Below, in pieces: positions 1 through 9,000 of a stretch of 33,490 nucleotides of DNA (positions are counted from its first letter, which is position 1; every line of letters starts with the position of its first letter). The notes under the pieces were generated by a model that was given only the letters and a program-made list of their open reading frames with translations, searched no databases and had not been told where the DNA came from. The translations under genes and the position numbers were made by a program. The DNA lies in NCBI GenBank assembly GCA_003155655.1, contig PMDS01000113.1, positions 1 through 33,490 on the forward strand, written 5' to 3'. Source of the stretch: Melioribacter sp. (GTDB lineage Bacteria; Bacteroidota; Ignavibacteria; Ignavibacteriales; Melioribacteraceae).

Positions 1-966
1 GCCCCTGGAGATTTTGATGTTAACAATAATTCAAACTCATCCGCCGCCATTGTACCAACACCATTCTATCCAGCATCAGGCTCAGTAGTTTATGTTGTCA
101 ACCCAACTTTAAGCTGGACTGCATATTCTACAGCCGCTTTACAATTCCAGATTATTCTTGCCACTGATCCAACCTTGGGTGGAGGTGTTTTATCTAATCC
201 GGTATTAACCAGCCCGTGGACAAATTCAAGCTCTTATTTGTTAACTGGTTTAACACCTGGAGCAGTTTATTATTGGCAGGTAAGATCAAGACTTGTAAGC
301 AATAATTTAATAATTTCAGCGTGGTCTACTTTAGCCTGGTTTGCAGAATCACCAGGTGCTGCTGCAGTAGTGCCAATTGCTGGAAGTCCGGTTGGAGGTA
401 CTACAATCAATAATAACTCTGCTGTTTTATCATGGGTATTACCTGCTCAAAGTAATTCAACACTTACATACAATGTTCAGTATGGTAAAAAGCAAGATTT
501 TAGTGATGCTTCCACTGTAGCAAATGTCAAATCAACAAATGTTACAGTATCAAACTTAGATAAGGGATCAACATATTATTGGAGAGCTGCTTCTCAAACA
601 AATTCTGGTTCAACTTCAAATTATTCCGGAAGCGGATACTTCAGCACTAGTGGTGTCACAGGCGTAACTACAGAACCTGTTGTGCCTACTAATTATGAGT
701 TACAGCAAAACTATCCAAATCCGTTCAACCCAAGTACAAAAATTTCATTTTCACTGCCTCTAACTTCTTTTGTAACTATCAAAATTTATGATATGCTTGG
801 AAGAGAAGTAAAGACTCTTGTTAATAATGAAATGCCTACTGGTGTTCATTCACTTGAATGGCGAGGAGATAACAACGGTGGCGGAACAGTTGCCAGCGGA
901 ACTTACATTTATAGAATAAATGCTGGTGAGTTTACCGCAACCAAAAAAATGGTATTTCTTAAATAA
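1..966 (+). CDS. T9SS-secreted FnIII-repeat protein, C-terminal part (5' partial)
   Basis: The reading frame is open from base 1, so the true start lies upstream and only about 321 residues are visible. The visible part has FnIII-like beta-sandwich repeats, with recurring phrases such as 'NPTLSWT', 'GAVYYWQVRS' and 'GSTYYWRAAS'. It ends in a type A type IX secretion sorting domain: NYPNPFNPSTKISFSLP, then IYDMLGREV, then SGTYIYRI, finishing KKMVFLK. In this family the terminal domain directs export across the outer membrane by the Por/T9SS machinery and is cleaved off, leaving a released or surface-attached protein. The passenger function lies outside the window and is unknown. A short spacer separates it from a 30-codon gene. 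The T9SS call is confident. What the protein does is not known. Confidence 0.93.
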   Translation, partial: APGDFDVNNNSNSSAAIVPTPFYPASGSVVYVVNPTLSWTAYSTAALQFQIILATDPTLGGGVLSNPVLTSPWTNSSSYLLTGLTPGAVYYWQVRSRLVSNNLIISAWSTLAWFAESPGAAAVVPIAGSPVGGTTINNNSAVLSWVLPAQSNSTLTYNVQYGKKQDFSDASTVANVKSTNVTVSNLDKGSTYYWRAASQTNSGSTSNYSGSGYFSTSGVTGVTTEPVVPTNYELQQNYPNPFNPSTKISFSLPLTSFVTIKIYDMLGREVKTLVNNEMPTGVHSLEWRGDNNGGGTVASGTYIYRINAGEFTATKKMVFLK

Positions 967-1011
967 TATTTTTTTAATACCAGTGCTTGTTCATAAAAAG
1001 TGAGGAATAAA

Positions 1012-1104
1012 ATGAAAAAAATAAGCGCAACCATATTTATAGTTTTCGTATTGGTTATAATTGGACTGGCTCTTTATGCATGCCATCAGGCATACTTTGC
1101 ATAA
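1012..1104 (+). CDS. 30-residue membrane or lipoprotein peptide
   Basis: This short frame begins at an ATG preceded by a good Shine-Dalgarno (GAGGAA, about 1002-1007) and ends at TAA. It encodes MKKISATIFIVFVLVIIGLA followed by LYACHQAYFA: a lysine-rich start, one hydrophobic segment and a Cys near the C terminus. The LYAC stretch resembles a lipobox, though Tyr at -2 is not ideal. If it is processed as a lipoprotein, only about seven residues would remain. A strong intrinsic terminator follows 47 bases later, which supports a real transcription unit, perhaps shared with the T9SS gene upstream. The function is unknown. It could instead be a plain one-helix membrane peptide or a relic of a signal sequence. 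Confidence 0.6.
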   Translation: MKKISATIFIVFVLVIIGLALYACHQAYFA

Positions 1105-1151
1105 TTGAAATATGATGATCTGATTTATTTTGATACGTTAATTACTTTTTG

Positions 1152-1177
1152 GGGCGACCAATTTGGTCGCCCTTTTT
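1152..1177 (+). terminator. Rho-independent terminator
   Basis: GGGCGACCAA (1152-1161) pairs perfectly with TTGGTCGCCC (1163-1172). The tight hairpin is followed directly by TTTTT (1173-1177). It closes the transcription unit containing the T9SS gene and the 30-codon gene. Confidence 0.92.
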
Positions 1178-1194
1178 ATTTATCATTATCTTTG
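1162..1194 (+). promoter_or_regulatory. Possible Bacteroidota-type promoter overlapping the terminator
   Basis: TTTG (1162-1165) and TATCTTTG (1187-1194) are 21 bases apart. They fit the Bacteroidota -33/-7 pattern TTTG...TAnnTTTG. The upstream element lies inside the right arm of the terminator hairpin. Transcription would begin about at the ATG at 1203, which would explain why no Shine-Dalgarno is seen there. The match is by eye and the elements are short, so chance is possible. Confidence 0.4.
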
Positions 1195-1202
1195 CAGATA
1201 CG

Positions 1203-2243
1203 ATGAAAATATCTTATGCAAAATATTCGCTGACTCTTAGACACCAATTCACAATTTCTTATAATTCAAGAAGTTCAACGCCTGTTGTACTGATAAGAAT
1301 TGAACACGAAGGTTTTACAGGATATGGAGAAGCATCATTACCTCCATACTTGCATGAAACACAGGATTCTGTAATTGAATTTCTTCGCAAAGCTGCTTCA
1401 GTTAAATCTATTGATGTAACAGCGTATGCAAAGTTTTTAATGTATGTTGATAAAATTTCTGAAGGCAATACTGCTGCTAAAGCGTCAATTGATATCGCAA
1501 TGCACGATTTAATAGGTAAAATTCAAAACAAACCTTGTTATAAATTTTATCAGGAAGAGAAGAGGAGTTTACCTTTTACTTCGTTTACTATAGGAATAGA
1601 CGATCCATCTGTTATTAAACAAAAAATTAAAGAGGCTGAACAATTCAAAATTTTAAAAGTGAAACTTGGAACAAATCATGACAGGGAATTTATAACATTA
1701 ATAAGAGAAGAAACCGATAAGCCAATTTATGCTGATATTAACCAGGGATGGAATAATAAAGAAGAAGCTCTTGATAATATTTATTGGCTGCGGCAAAAGA
1801 ATGTTCTACTTATAGAACAACCCTTCCCCAAAAATGATTTGGATAATTCGGCTTGGTTAACCGGGAGATCACCTTTACCAATTATTGCAGATGAGTCAAT
1901 ACAGCGCCTTGCAGATATTGAAAAAATAAAAAATTCATTCACAGGTATAAATATTAAACTAATGAAATGTACAGGTGTTAATGAAGCATTTAAAATGATT
2001 TTAAGAGGGCGTGAACTTGGATTGAAAATTATGTTAGGCTGTATGACTGAGACTTCTTGCGCTATTTCCGCAGCATTGCATCTTTCTTCACTTGTCGATT
2101 ATGCTGACCTTGATGGAAATTTATTGATAACTAACGACCCTTTCAATGCAGTTACAGTTAGCGATGGTTTGCTTCAATTATCTGATAAACCCGGCTTGGG
2201 TGTTGATTTGTATAATGAACTAAAATTTATCGATATTTATTAA
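1203..2243 (+). CDS. Dipeptide epimerase (L-Ala-D/L-Glu epimerase family, enolase superfamily)
   Basis: This 346-residue protein has the full enolase-superfamily catalytic set in the arrangement of L-Ala-D/L-Glu epimerases. K152-V-K154 carries the first acid/base lysine. The metal ligands are D178 (in ADINQGW), E205 (in IEQPF) and D230 (in ADES), and the second lysine is K252 (in IKLMK). The N-terminal capping domain (about 1-115) includes GYGEASLPPY. The family epimerises dipeptides, often in cytoplasmic murein-peptide recycling (YcjG-like), but substrate specificity varies widely and cannot be read from sequence alone. The ATG at 1203 is preferred because an upstream in-frame TTG at 1149 lies before the terminator hairpin. 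Neighbouring genes do not suggest a pathway. Confidence 0.88.
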   Translation: MKISYAKYSLTLRHQFTISYNSRSSTPVVLIRIEHEGFTGYGEASLPPYLHETQDSVIEFLRKAASVKSIDVTAYAKFLMYVDKISEGNTAAKASIDIAMHDLIGKIQNKPCYKFYQEEKRSLPFTSFTIGIDDPSVIKQKIKEAEQFKILKVKLGTNHDREFITLIREETDKPIYADINQGWNNKEEALDNIYWLRQKNVLLIEQPFPKNDLDNSAWLTGRSPLPIIADESIQRLADIEKIKNSFTGINIKLMKCTGVNEAFKMILRGRELGLKIMLGCMTETSCAISAALHLSSLVDYADLDGNLLITNDPFNAVTVSDGLLQLSDKPGLGVDLYNELKFIDIY

Positions 2244-2322
2244 ACTATCTAAATTTTATTGTTGTTTAGCATTTTTAATCATTTGAGTATATTTTTACAA
2301 ATTAAAAGAAAGGAGACTAAAG

Positions 2323-2982
2323 ATGCCGAAGAATTATATCTCCAACAAAGATGAAACTGTAAGATTGTTCGAGAATGATTTTTTGGAAGCTCTTTCTAGA
2401 GTTCATTGGAGTGTTCCGCTCTGGGTTTTTATTCCAATAATACTTTTTCTTTTATACCGAGGCTTTTTCATTTTTCACATTAATGTTTCAGACGCAATTC
2501 TATTTATAATTGTTGGTATTATTATTTGGACTTTCAGTGAATATTTTTTGCACAGATTTATTTTTCATTATGTCCCTAATAGTGAATTCGGTAAAAGAAT
2601 TCATTTTTTAATGCACGGTGTTCATCATGCATATCCAAAAGATTCAAAAAGATTAGTAATGCCGCCGTCTATAAGCTTACCGCTTGCCGCATTGTTTTTT
2701 ATTTTGTTTAATACAATATTTAGAAATGCCAATATTTTACCTTTCTTTGCAGGCTTTCTAATTGGTTATTTATTCTATGACATTTCACATTATGCGATAC
2801 ATCATTTTAATATGCACAATAAATTTTGGCTGGCAATAAAAAATCATCATTCAAAACATCATTATCAAAATCCCGGGCTGGGGTTCGGAGTCAGTCAGCC
2901 GGCATGGGATTATGTGTTTAGAACTACTTTTTCTGATAAAAATGGTAAAAGTTTTGATGATGAAAATAAAAAACATGTTTAA
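2323..2982 (+). CDS. Fatty acid hydroxylase / sterol desaturase superfamily membrane protein
   Basis: This 219-residue integral membrane protein carries the histidine clusters that bind a di-iron centre in this superfamily: H77-x4-H82 (HRFIFH), HGVHH (98-102), HYAIHH (156-161) and HHSKHH (175-180). Hydrophobic segments lie at about 32-50, 57-75, 118-132 and 138-155. The compact size and box order resemble fatty acid 2-hydroxylases, which hydroxylate acyl chains of membrane lipids in an oxygen-dependent reaction. The substrate here is an inference. The start has a strong Shine-Dalgarno (AAAGGAGA, about 14 bases upstream). The next gene, a glycoside hydrolase, follows closely but is not an obvious functional partner. 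Confidence 0.85.
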   Translation: MPKNYISNKDETVRLFENDFLEALSRVHWSVPLWVFIPIILFLLYRGFFIFHINVSDAILFIIVGIIIWTFSEYFLHRFIFHYVPNSEFGKRIHFLMHGVHHAYPKDSKRLVMPPSISLPLAALFFILFNTIFRNANILPFFAGFLIGYLFYDISHYAIHHFNMHNKFWLAIKNHHSKHHYQNPGLGFGVSQPAWDYVFRTTFSDKNGKSFDDENKKHV

Positions 2983-3013
2983 CTTATATTTCCATTAATT
3001 GGTTAGATACCGA

Positions 3014-4681
3014 ATGAATTTATCCTGCGTCAAAATTATATTATTCATTAGCCTGTTATTTTTATTCCCGGGTTGCTCTCTTAATTTGCAGGCAGAGCCT
3101 GAAATTTATATCCGTTTCAACCAGCTTGGATATTTTCCAAGTGATGTTAAAACTGCAATTATTCTTTCTTATCACCAGCTTGAAGGCAAACAAATTTTAA
3201 TTTATAACATAAAGAATAATGAAAAAATTTGGAACGGTACATTTGATAAAAACCTTGGAGCTTATGGAAATTTTCCATTTTCATATTCAATAGATTTTTC
3301 TAAGATTAAAACTGCAGGTGAATACTTTATTCAATATGCCCAGCAAAAAACTTATTCTTTTAAGATAAATGAAAACGTGTTTAATGGAATTGTAGATTCA
3401 TTATTAAAATTTTTTCGCGTGCAAAGATGCGGATACACTTCTCCATATCTCCATAAAGTCTGCCATATAGCAGATGCTACAAGTTTAATTGAAAAAAAAC
3501 AAATTATCCTGCGGACGGTGGATGTTACCGGTGGTTGGCATGATGCAGGAGATTACGTTAAATTTTTGAACACAACCGCTTTCGCCACTTATATGTTAAT
3601 GTTCTCATATGAATTTGACCCGGTTAAATTCGGATTTGATTATAATAAAAATGGCGTACCCGATATTCTTGAGGAAGCTAAAGTGGGATTAGATTGGATG
3701 CTGCGTTGTATATATAATAAGAACAAATTGATAACACAGGTGCAGGACTTACGGGATCATGATGTTGGATGGCGGTTACCGGAAGATGACAAATTAGGAT
3801 TTGACCGCCCAGCTTTTCTTGGAATTGGAAAAAATCTTATCGGTATATATTCTGCTACTATGGCGCTTGCCTCGAGAATATGGCAACAAAGATTATTGAA
3901 TACTGATTTTTCTAATAAATGTTTAAAAGCTGCTGAAGATCTTTATTCGATTAGAAACCAGGTCGCTAATATTGACAGCAGCGGAAGCGGAATGTATCTG
4001 GATAAAAAATTTGAAGGAAAACTTGCTCTTGGTGCTGCCGAGCTTTACATATCTTCTCATAAACCATCATATCTAAATGATGCAGTAAGTTATGCTGATA
4101 ATGCTGGATCCGATTTTTGGTGGAGCTGGGGAGACATCAATACACTTGCTCATTATCGTCTTGCTAAATTTATTCCTCGTTTCAAGGATTACATTGAAAA
4201 AAACCTGGAGGATTTTAACAAGAGAAAGGATCATAATATTTTTGGGAAAGGAACGGAATTGAGCTGGGGTACAAATGTTTCATTAATAGGAATTACTCTT
4301 CAAAATATTCTTTACAAAAAATTAACAAATAGTTCAAAGTATGATTCAGTTGCAATATTTCAGAGGGATTTTATACTTGGAAGAAATGCATGGGGTATTT
4401 GTTTTATTAGCGGATTTGGAAAGAATTATACAAAAAATTTTCATCATCAAATTGCCCGGATTCAAGGAAGACTGCCGGGTGGTTTTGCTGCCGGACCTGC
4501 GACTAAAAACTTTATTGATAAGCAAAAAATTAATTTTGAACAACCAGATATTTATGCCAAATTTCAGACGGAAAATGATTATTATCGTGATGATAGAATG
4601 GATTATATTACTAATGAACCTACAATTACCGGAAATGCTACAGCAATATTTGTTTTTGGAAATTTAGCAGGAAAGCAGTAG
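3014..4681 (+). CDS. Glycoside hydrolase family 9 lipoprotein (endoglucanase-like)
   Basis: This 555-residue protein starts with a signal peptide ending in FPGC, probably a lipobox that tethers it to a membrane. An N-terminal Ig-like CelD_N domain (about 30-120, with IRFNQLGYFP) precedes the (alpha/alpha)6 GH9 catalytic domain. Family motifs visible are GGWHDAGDYVKF, with D177 and D180 as the nucleophilic-water aspartates, NKNGVPDILEEAK, the histidine/arginine region HHQIARIQGRLPGG, and DRMDYITNE with E535 as the proton donor. GH9 enzymes cleave beta-1,4-glucans, but some act on other beta-glucosides, so cellulose as substrate is likely rather than shown. The ATG at 3014 is preferred over an in-frame TTG at 2999. 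The gene sits just upstream of the polysaccharide cluster. Confidence 0.9.
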   Translation: MNLSCVKIILFISLLFLFPGCSLNLQAEPEIYIRFNQLGYFPSDVKTAIILSYHQLEGKQILIYNIKNNEKIWNGTFDKNLGAYGNFPFSYSIDFSKIKTAGEYFIQYAQQKTYSFKINENVFNGIVDSLLKFFRVQRCGYTSPYLHKVCHIADATSLIEKKQIILRTVDVTGGWHDAGDYVKFLNTTAFATYMLMFSYEFDPVKFGFDYNKNGVPDILEEAKVGLDWMLRCIYNKNKLITQVQDLRDHDVGWRLPEDDKLGFDRPAFLGIGKNLIGIYSATMALASRIWQQRLLNTDFSNKCLKAAEDLYSIRNQVANIDSSGSGMYLDKKFEGKLALGAAELYISSHKPSYLNDAVSYADNAGSDFWWSWGDINTLAHYRLAKFIPRFKDYIEKNLEDFNKRKDHNIFGKGTELSWGTNVSLIGITLQNILYKKLTNSSKYDSVAIFQRDFILGRNAWGICFISGFGKNYTKNFHHQIARIQGRLPGGFAAGPATKNFIDKQKINFEQPDIYAKFQTENDYYRDDRMDYITNEPTITGNATAIFVFGNLAGKQ

Positions 4682-4784
4682 TAAATCGTGTCCTATTATG
4701 ATTCAGTAGTTTATTTATTCTCAATTATAGATGTTGTCTTAAAAATAAAATTGATTTTTACTTAAAAAAGTGACTTTAACTGGC

Positions 4785-4803
4785 ATATTAGTTGATCTAA
4801 TAT
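4785..4803. promoter_or_regulatory. Inverted repeat upstream of the polysaccharide cluster
   Basis: ATATTAG (4785-4791) and CTAATAT (4797-4803) form a 7-bp inverted repeat around TTGAT, ending 30 bases before the first ATG of the cluster. It has no T-run, so it is not a terminator. It could be an operator or chance in AT-rich DNA. Confidence 0.3.
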
Positions 4804-4833
4804 ACTGTTAAAAATATAAATATAGGCTTAGTT

Positions 4834-6093
4834 ATGAGTAATTCTGTACGGCGTGTACCATCTGGATTTTCATTTATTGATAATAATTGGGGCGGCATCT
4901 ACTGCGGTGGAAGCTATTTGTTGATAGGTCCTAGAAAATCTGGTAGAACTTTAATTGGTCTGCAGTTTGCTCTCGAAACTGCAAAGTCATCAGAAGTATG
5001 CATTTATTTCACTTTGATGAGACCAAAAGATTTAATGATTCAAGCAGCTTCTTTGAATTTTGATATTCAATCATATATGAATCAAAATCTTATTATTGTT
5101 GTTAGAGTTGCTCCTCCAAATGATATATATGATATGTATAACCCTGATGATTATCTTGTTGAATATTTCCGCGATATAATTACAGTTGTTGATCAGTATC
5201 ATCCTTCCAGAATTATTTTTGACGAATTGACCCCTTTTGTTGGGTTTAAAAATATTGATTATCTGCAAGATACATTTATAAGAACTCTTGAAACAATAGA
5301 AGAGCGAGACATAACTAGTTTATTTATTATAAGTGAACCAGCCACTCAAAAAGCGCAATCAATTGTACAAGGGCTTTCGCAATATGTTACTGGAACGATC
5401 CAGTTAAAAAAAGAATCACTTGATAAAGGTGATCGTTTACAGGGCGGTGTTGTAACAATTACTCCTAATGTGGGTCACACTGAGGGACAATTTGTTGATG
5501 ATTATAGAATAGAGCCATATAAAGGAGTTACAACAGAATTTTCACCCGTTACTAAAACAAATGATGAATTGCCTAGTATGCCTAAAGGCAGCAGGAATAT
5601 TTCAAAACCAACTAGTGTTGATGGACCGGGTGAACCTTACGTATATTCAAATGTTTATAACTATAATGACTTTCTTTTAATACTCAATAACCAGATAGCG
5701 CTATTTAAAAGTACGGGACAAATATTTAATTTAGTTTCGTTCAAGCTGGACCCTGCGTCACAATTGCGCGGTCTTCTTACTATCAATCAATTACAAAATG
5801 CAATACGTCAGTCTACTAGTAAAAAAGATAAGATTTGCGTCATTGAAAATATGGTTATTGTTCTTTTAGTCCGGGGCAGCTTAAAGAGTGCAATGGATCT
5901 TATGCAAAATATCCAGATGCATTTGCCTAGCCGGGATCAGAATTATATAAGTGCGATTTTAGATTTTATTTCAATCTACAATCTTGAAATTGATGATAGA
6001 GTGGATAACGCTGAATCTATGATGAATTTTATTCTTAATTCAAATGCCGACTCCTCTCATAATTACCAACCATTGAATAAATATATTGGTTGA
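4834..6093 (+). CDS. KaiC/RAD55-like RecA-fold protein with degenerate P-loop and possible dead GGDEF domain
   Basis: Of the 419 residues, about 8-225 form a KaiC/RecA-like fold: 'SGFSFIDNNWGG', a P-loop at G32-PRKS-G37-R38-T39, and a Walker B-like strand RIIFDE (D130, E131). The invariant Walker A lysine is replaced by R38, so ATP hydrolysis may be lost. A Pro/Gly-rich linker (about 230-270) leads to a second domain (about 275-385). Its pattern FNLVSFKLD (D306), 'LQNAIRQS', 'KKDKICVIENMVIVLL', then an amphipathic helix resembles the GGDEF fold with the signature residues lost. That layout recalls BcsE, the cyclic-di-GMP-binding cellulose regulator, but this comparison is inferred from pattern and not from an alignment. 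Its stop overlaps the next ATG (TGATG), so the two genes are probably coupled. Confidence 0.75.
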   Translation: MSNSVRRVPSGFSFIDNNWGGIYCGGSYLLIGPRKSGRTLIGLQFALETAKSSEVCIYFTLMRPKDLMIQAASLNFDIQSYMNQNLIIVVRVAPPNDIYDMYNPDDYLVEYFRDIITVVDQYHPSRIIFDELTPFVGFKNIDYLQDTFIRTLETIEERDITSLFIISEPATQKAQSIVQGLSQYVTGTIQLKKESLDKGDRLQGGVVTITPNVGHTEGQFVDDYRIEPYKGVTTEFSPVTKTNDELPSMPKGSRNISKPTSVDGPGEPYVYSNVYNYNDFLLILNNQIALFKSTGQIFNLVSFKLDPASQLRGLLTINQLQNAIRQSTSKKDKICVIENMVIVLLVRGSLKSAMDLMQNIQMHLPSRDQNYISAILDFISIYNLEIDDRVDNAESMMNFILNSNADSSHNYQPLNKYIG

Positions 6094-9000
6094 TGAATAA
6101 AATTTTAAAAATATTTTTATTTTTAATTTTAGTTATCACAAGCAATATTATTTCTCAAAACAAATCTCTCGCCTTTAAAAATCAAGCTATTTTATTAATG
6201 AAAGGAGGCAGATATGGTGAGGCTGTTGACCTGCTTAATAAATATATTGCCGCTAACCCTCGTGAAGCTGATGGATACCATAATCGGGGATTATGTTATG
6301 AGCAAAAAATTAATTATGAGAATGCAGTTCTTGATCTAAAACGTGCTAGAACACTGGACCCGGCCAATATTTCAATTAAAAATGATCTGGACAGGGTTAT
6401 TGGTATCTGGCACAGAGAATTATACCAAAAAATCGACGGACATAAACGTGATATTGCTATTGATCCTAAGCATGCATTTAGTTATCTGGAAATAGGCAAA
6501 TGTTACCGTTGGCTGGAAGATTGGAGTAATGCTGAAATCTGGTATGATGAATACTTAAATCGGGATGATAACGCTTCTCCTGATGAAATAATTAGATATA
6601 CTGAAATTCTTGCTAAAACCGGATCAATAATTAAAGGAGAAAGAATTTTAAAAAAATTTGTTGCCCGCTATCCCGAAGATTGGCGCTTGTGGAGCCGTTA
6701 CGGATATTTCACTTATTGGCTTGGTAAATACAAAATTGCTGAAGATGCATTTACTGCTTCACTTGGTTTTAAACCATTCTTCAAAGAGGCTGCTGATGGT
6801 TTAGACCTAGCAAAAAGGGAAGGGTACTTAACACAATACCAGGGTAGGGCTTTTGAAAAATCGGAATATCCTATTGACAGATATACTAGAATTTTACGTA
6901 CTGATCCTGATAACGATGATATTCGATTCAATCTTGTCAAAGATCTCATCGGAGCTAATAGGTATGAAGAAGCCTACCAAAATCTTCAATATCTACAAAC
7001 TAAGCATTCCGATGACGACAAATTCAAATCATATTGGAAAAATGTTACTGAAAATAGAGACAGTACATTTAATAAAAATGTCGAAGTTTTTACCGGCCGG
7101 CTTAAAGAAAATCCAGCTGACAAAGAAGCCGTTATGAAACTTGCTGAAGCATATGGGAATTTATTTTATTATGATAATGCGATTGAAGTATTAACAGAAT
7201 ATCTTCAGGATCTTCCGGAAGACCAGGACCTTGATGCGCGTTTTAAGTTTGCACAGTACGCTGCTTGGAATTATGAATGGGAAAAAGCAATTGCGCAATT
7301 ACAAAAACTGCTTCAGTATGATCCGAATAATATTGATTATCAATTACTACGGGGGCAAATTGCAGTCTGGACGGTGAATGATCTTGATATGGCTGAACAG
7401 TACTTATTAAATGTTCATGATAAAAGACCAAATGATATGAATGCCATTATAGGACTAGTATCACTTTACAGCTGGGAAAAAAAATTCTCTGAAGCTAAAA
7501 AATATTTGGAAATTGCTCAGGCAATTGCACCAAGAAGTAATGAAGTAGAAAATGCTGTAAGCAATTTTGAAATTCATGTTGCCGCTGAAGAAGAAGTAAA
7601 AGTTTTTGGCATTAAAGGTGAAGCTGAAAAATTAACAATTCAAAATAAATGCCCGGAAGCGTTAGCAAAATTTGATGAATATAAATCTAAAAGAACTGCC
7701 TTGACAAGGGATGAATTGATAGAATATGCAGATATTGCTTCTTGTGCAAAAGAATTTAATAAGGCTATTGAAGCTTATGATAAAATTCTTGCCGAAAAAT
7801 TCGATTATAAAATAGCATTACAAAGGGCTAAAAATTATTTCTACAATCATGATTCATCAAAAGCTGTTGTTGAATTAGAAAATCTTAGTCACCAAAACCC
7901 TAACGATGATGAAGCACGGCTCTTTCTTGCAGATGCATACACTCAGACAGATCAATTGGAAAAAGCAGAGGATATTTATAGAGATTATGCGCCAAAAATT
8001 AAAGATGAATCCGATAAAAATCTGTTAGACCAAAGAATGATATTTTTAGGCGAATCATATGTTAAAGATAAAAATTTTGAGAAAGCCTCGGAAATATTTA
8101 ATGAAGTTGCAAATTCTTCGGAAGATTCTCTTGTACAAAGAGATTTGATGCAAAGGCGGTTATATCTTGGAAGCGCTTTAATTGATGAAAAAAAATTAGA
8201 TGAAGCACAAGAACTTTTTTCTCAGCTTGATCAGTCGAGATTTGATACTGATTTAAAAAAAGATTTTAACCAACGGAAATTAATTCTGGGTGATGCTTTT
8301 GTAGCCAGTCAGGATTATAGCCGGGCAGAAGATATTTATGATGAAGTTCTTAATTCAACTAATGATACAACTCAACAAAGATTAATTAAAGAAAGAATCA
8401 GCTGGATACCGCCTTACGGAATTAACAGGGGGTTTCATTCTATTGGAAGTCTTTTTGCTCTCTTTCTGCCAACAAACATTGGGTTATCACCTTTTACTAC
8501 TTATTATACAGACAACCAAAAATTTCATTTTTGGAATTATGGTATGCGTTTGGATGCCGGGTTCATTGGCATTTTAGGTCTTGGTGCTTCCTGGTCAAGA
8601 ACTAATCTTGATAACTTGATAGCTTCAAGAAATTTTTCACAATTGAAAGGACTGGCAACAATAAAGATTCTAAATTCATTAAGTCTTTTCGGTAGTTATG
8701 GAATCCTGAATATTCCTAATGAAGCTAACCGTAAAATTGGAGATGCAGGAATAAGATTTGAAAAACAAGACGAGTATAGTGCTGTATTCTCTTTTGAAAA
8801 TAATGATACCCGAATGATATTATACTCTCCAAATTTAATTTATTCGCGGCTTGGTATTAATTATTATCGTTTGAACGGATTATATAATTATAAAAATCTT
8901 TTCCGCATTTCAGCGCTTTATAACTACTTCAGCATTTCAGATAATAATGAAGGGAATGATTTACAAATCAGGCTTGGAAAAATGCTTTTTCAAAATGGTC

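Noticed and set aside
1149-1202. Upstream in-frame start of the epimerase
   Set aside because: It would place 18 codons across the terminator hairpin, and these residues do not fit the family's N terminus.
4341-4667. Alternative-frame 108-codon reading inside the GH9 gene
   Set aside because: It is fully inside a well-supported gene in another frame. Its product has no domain and is Ile-rich, as expected of a shadow frame.
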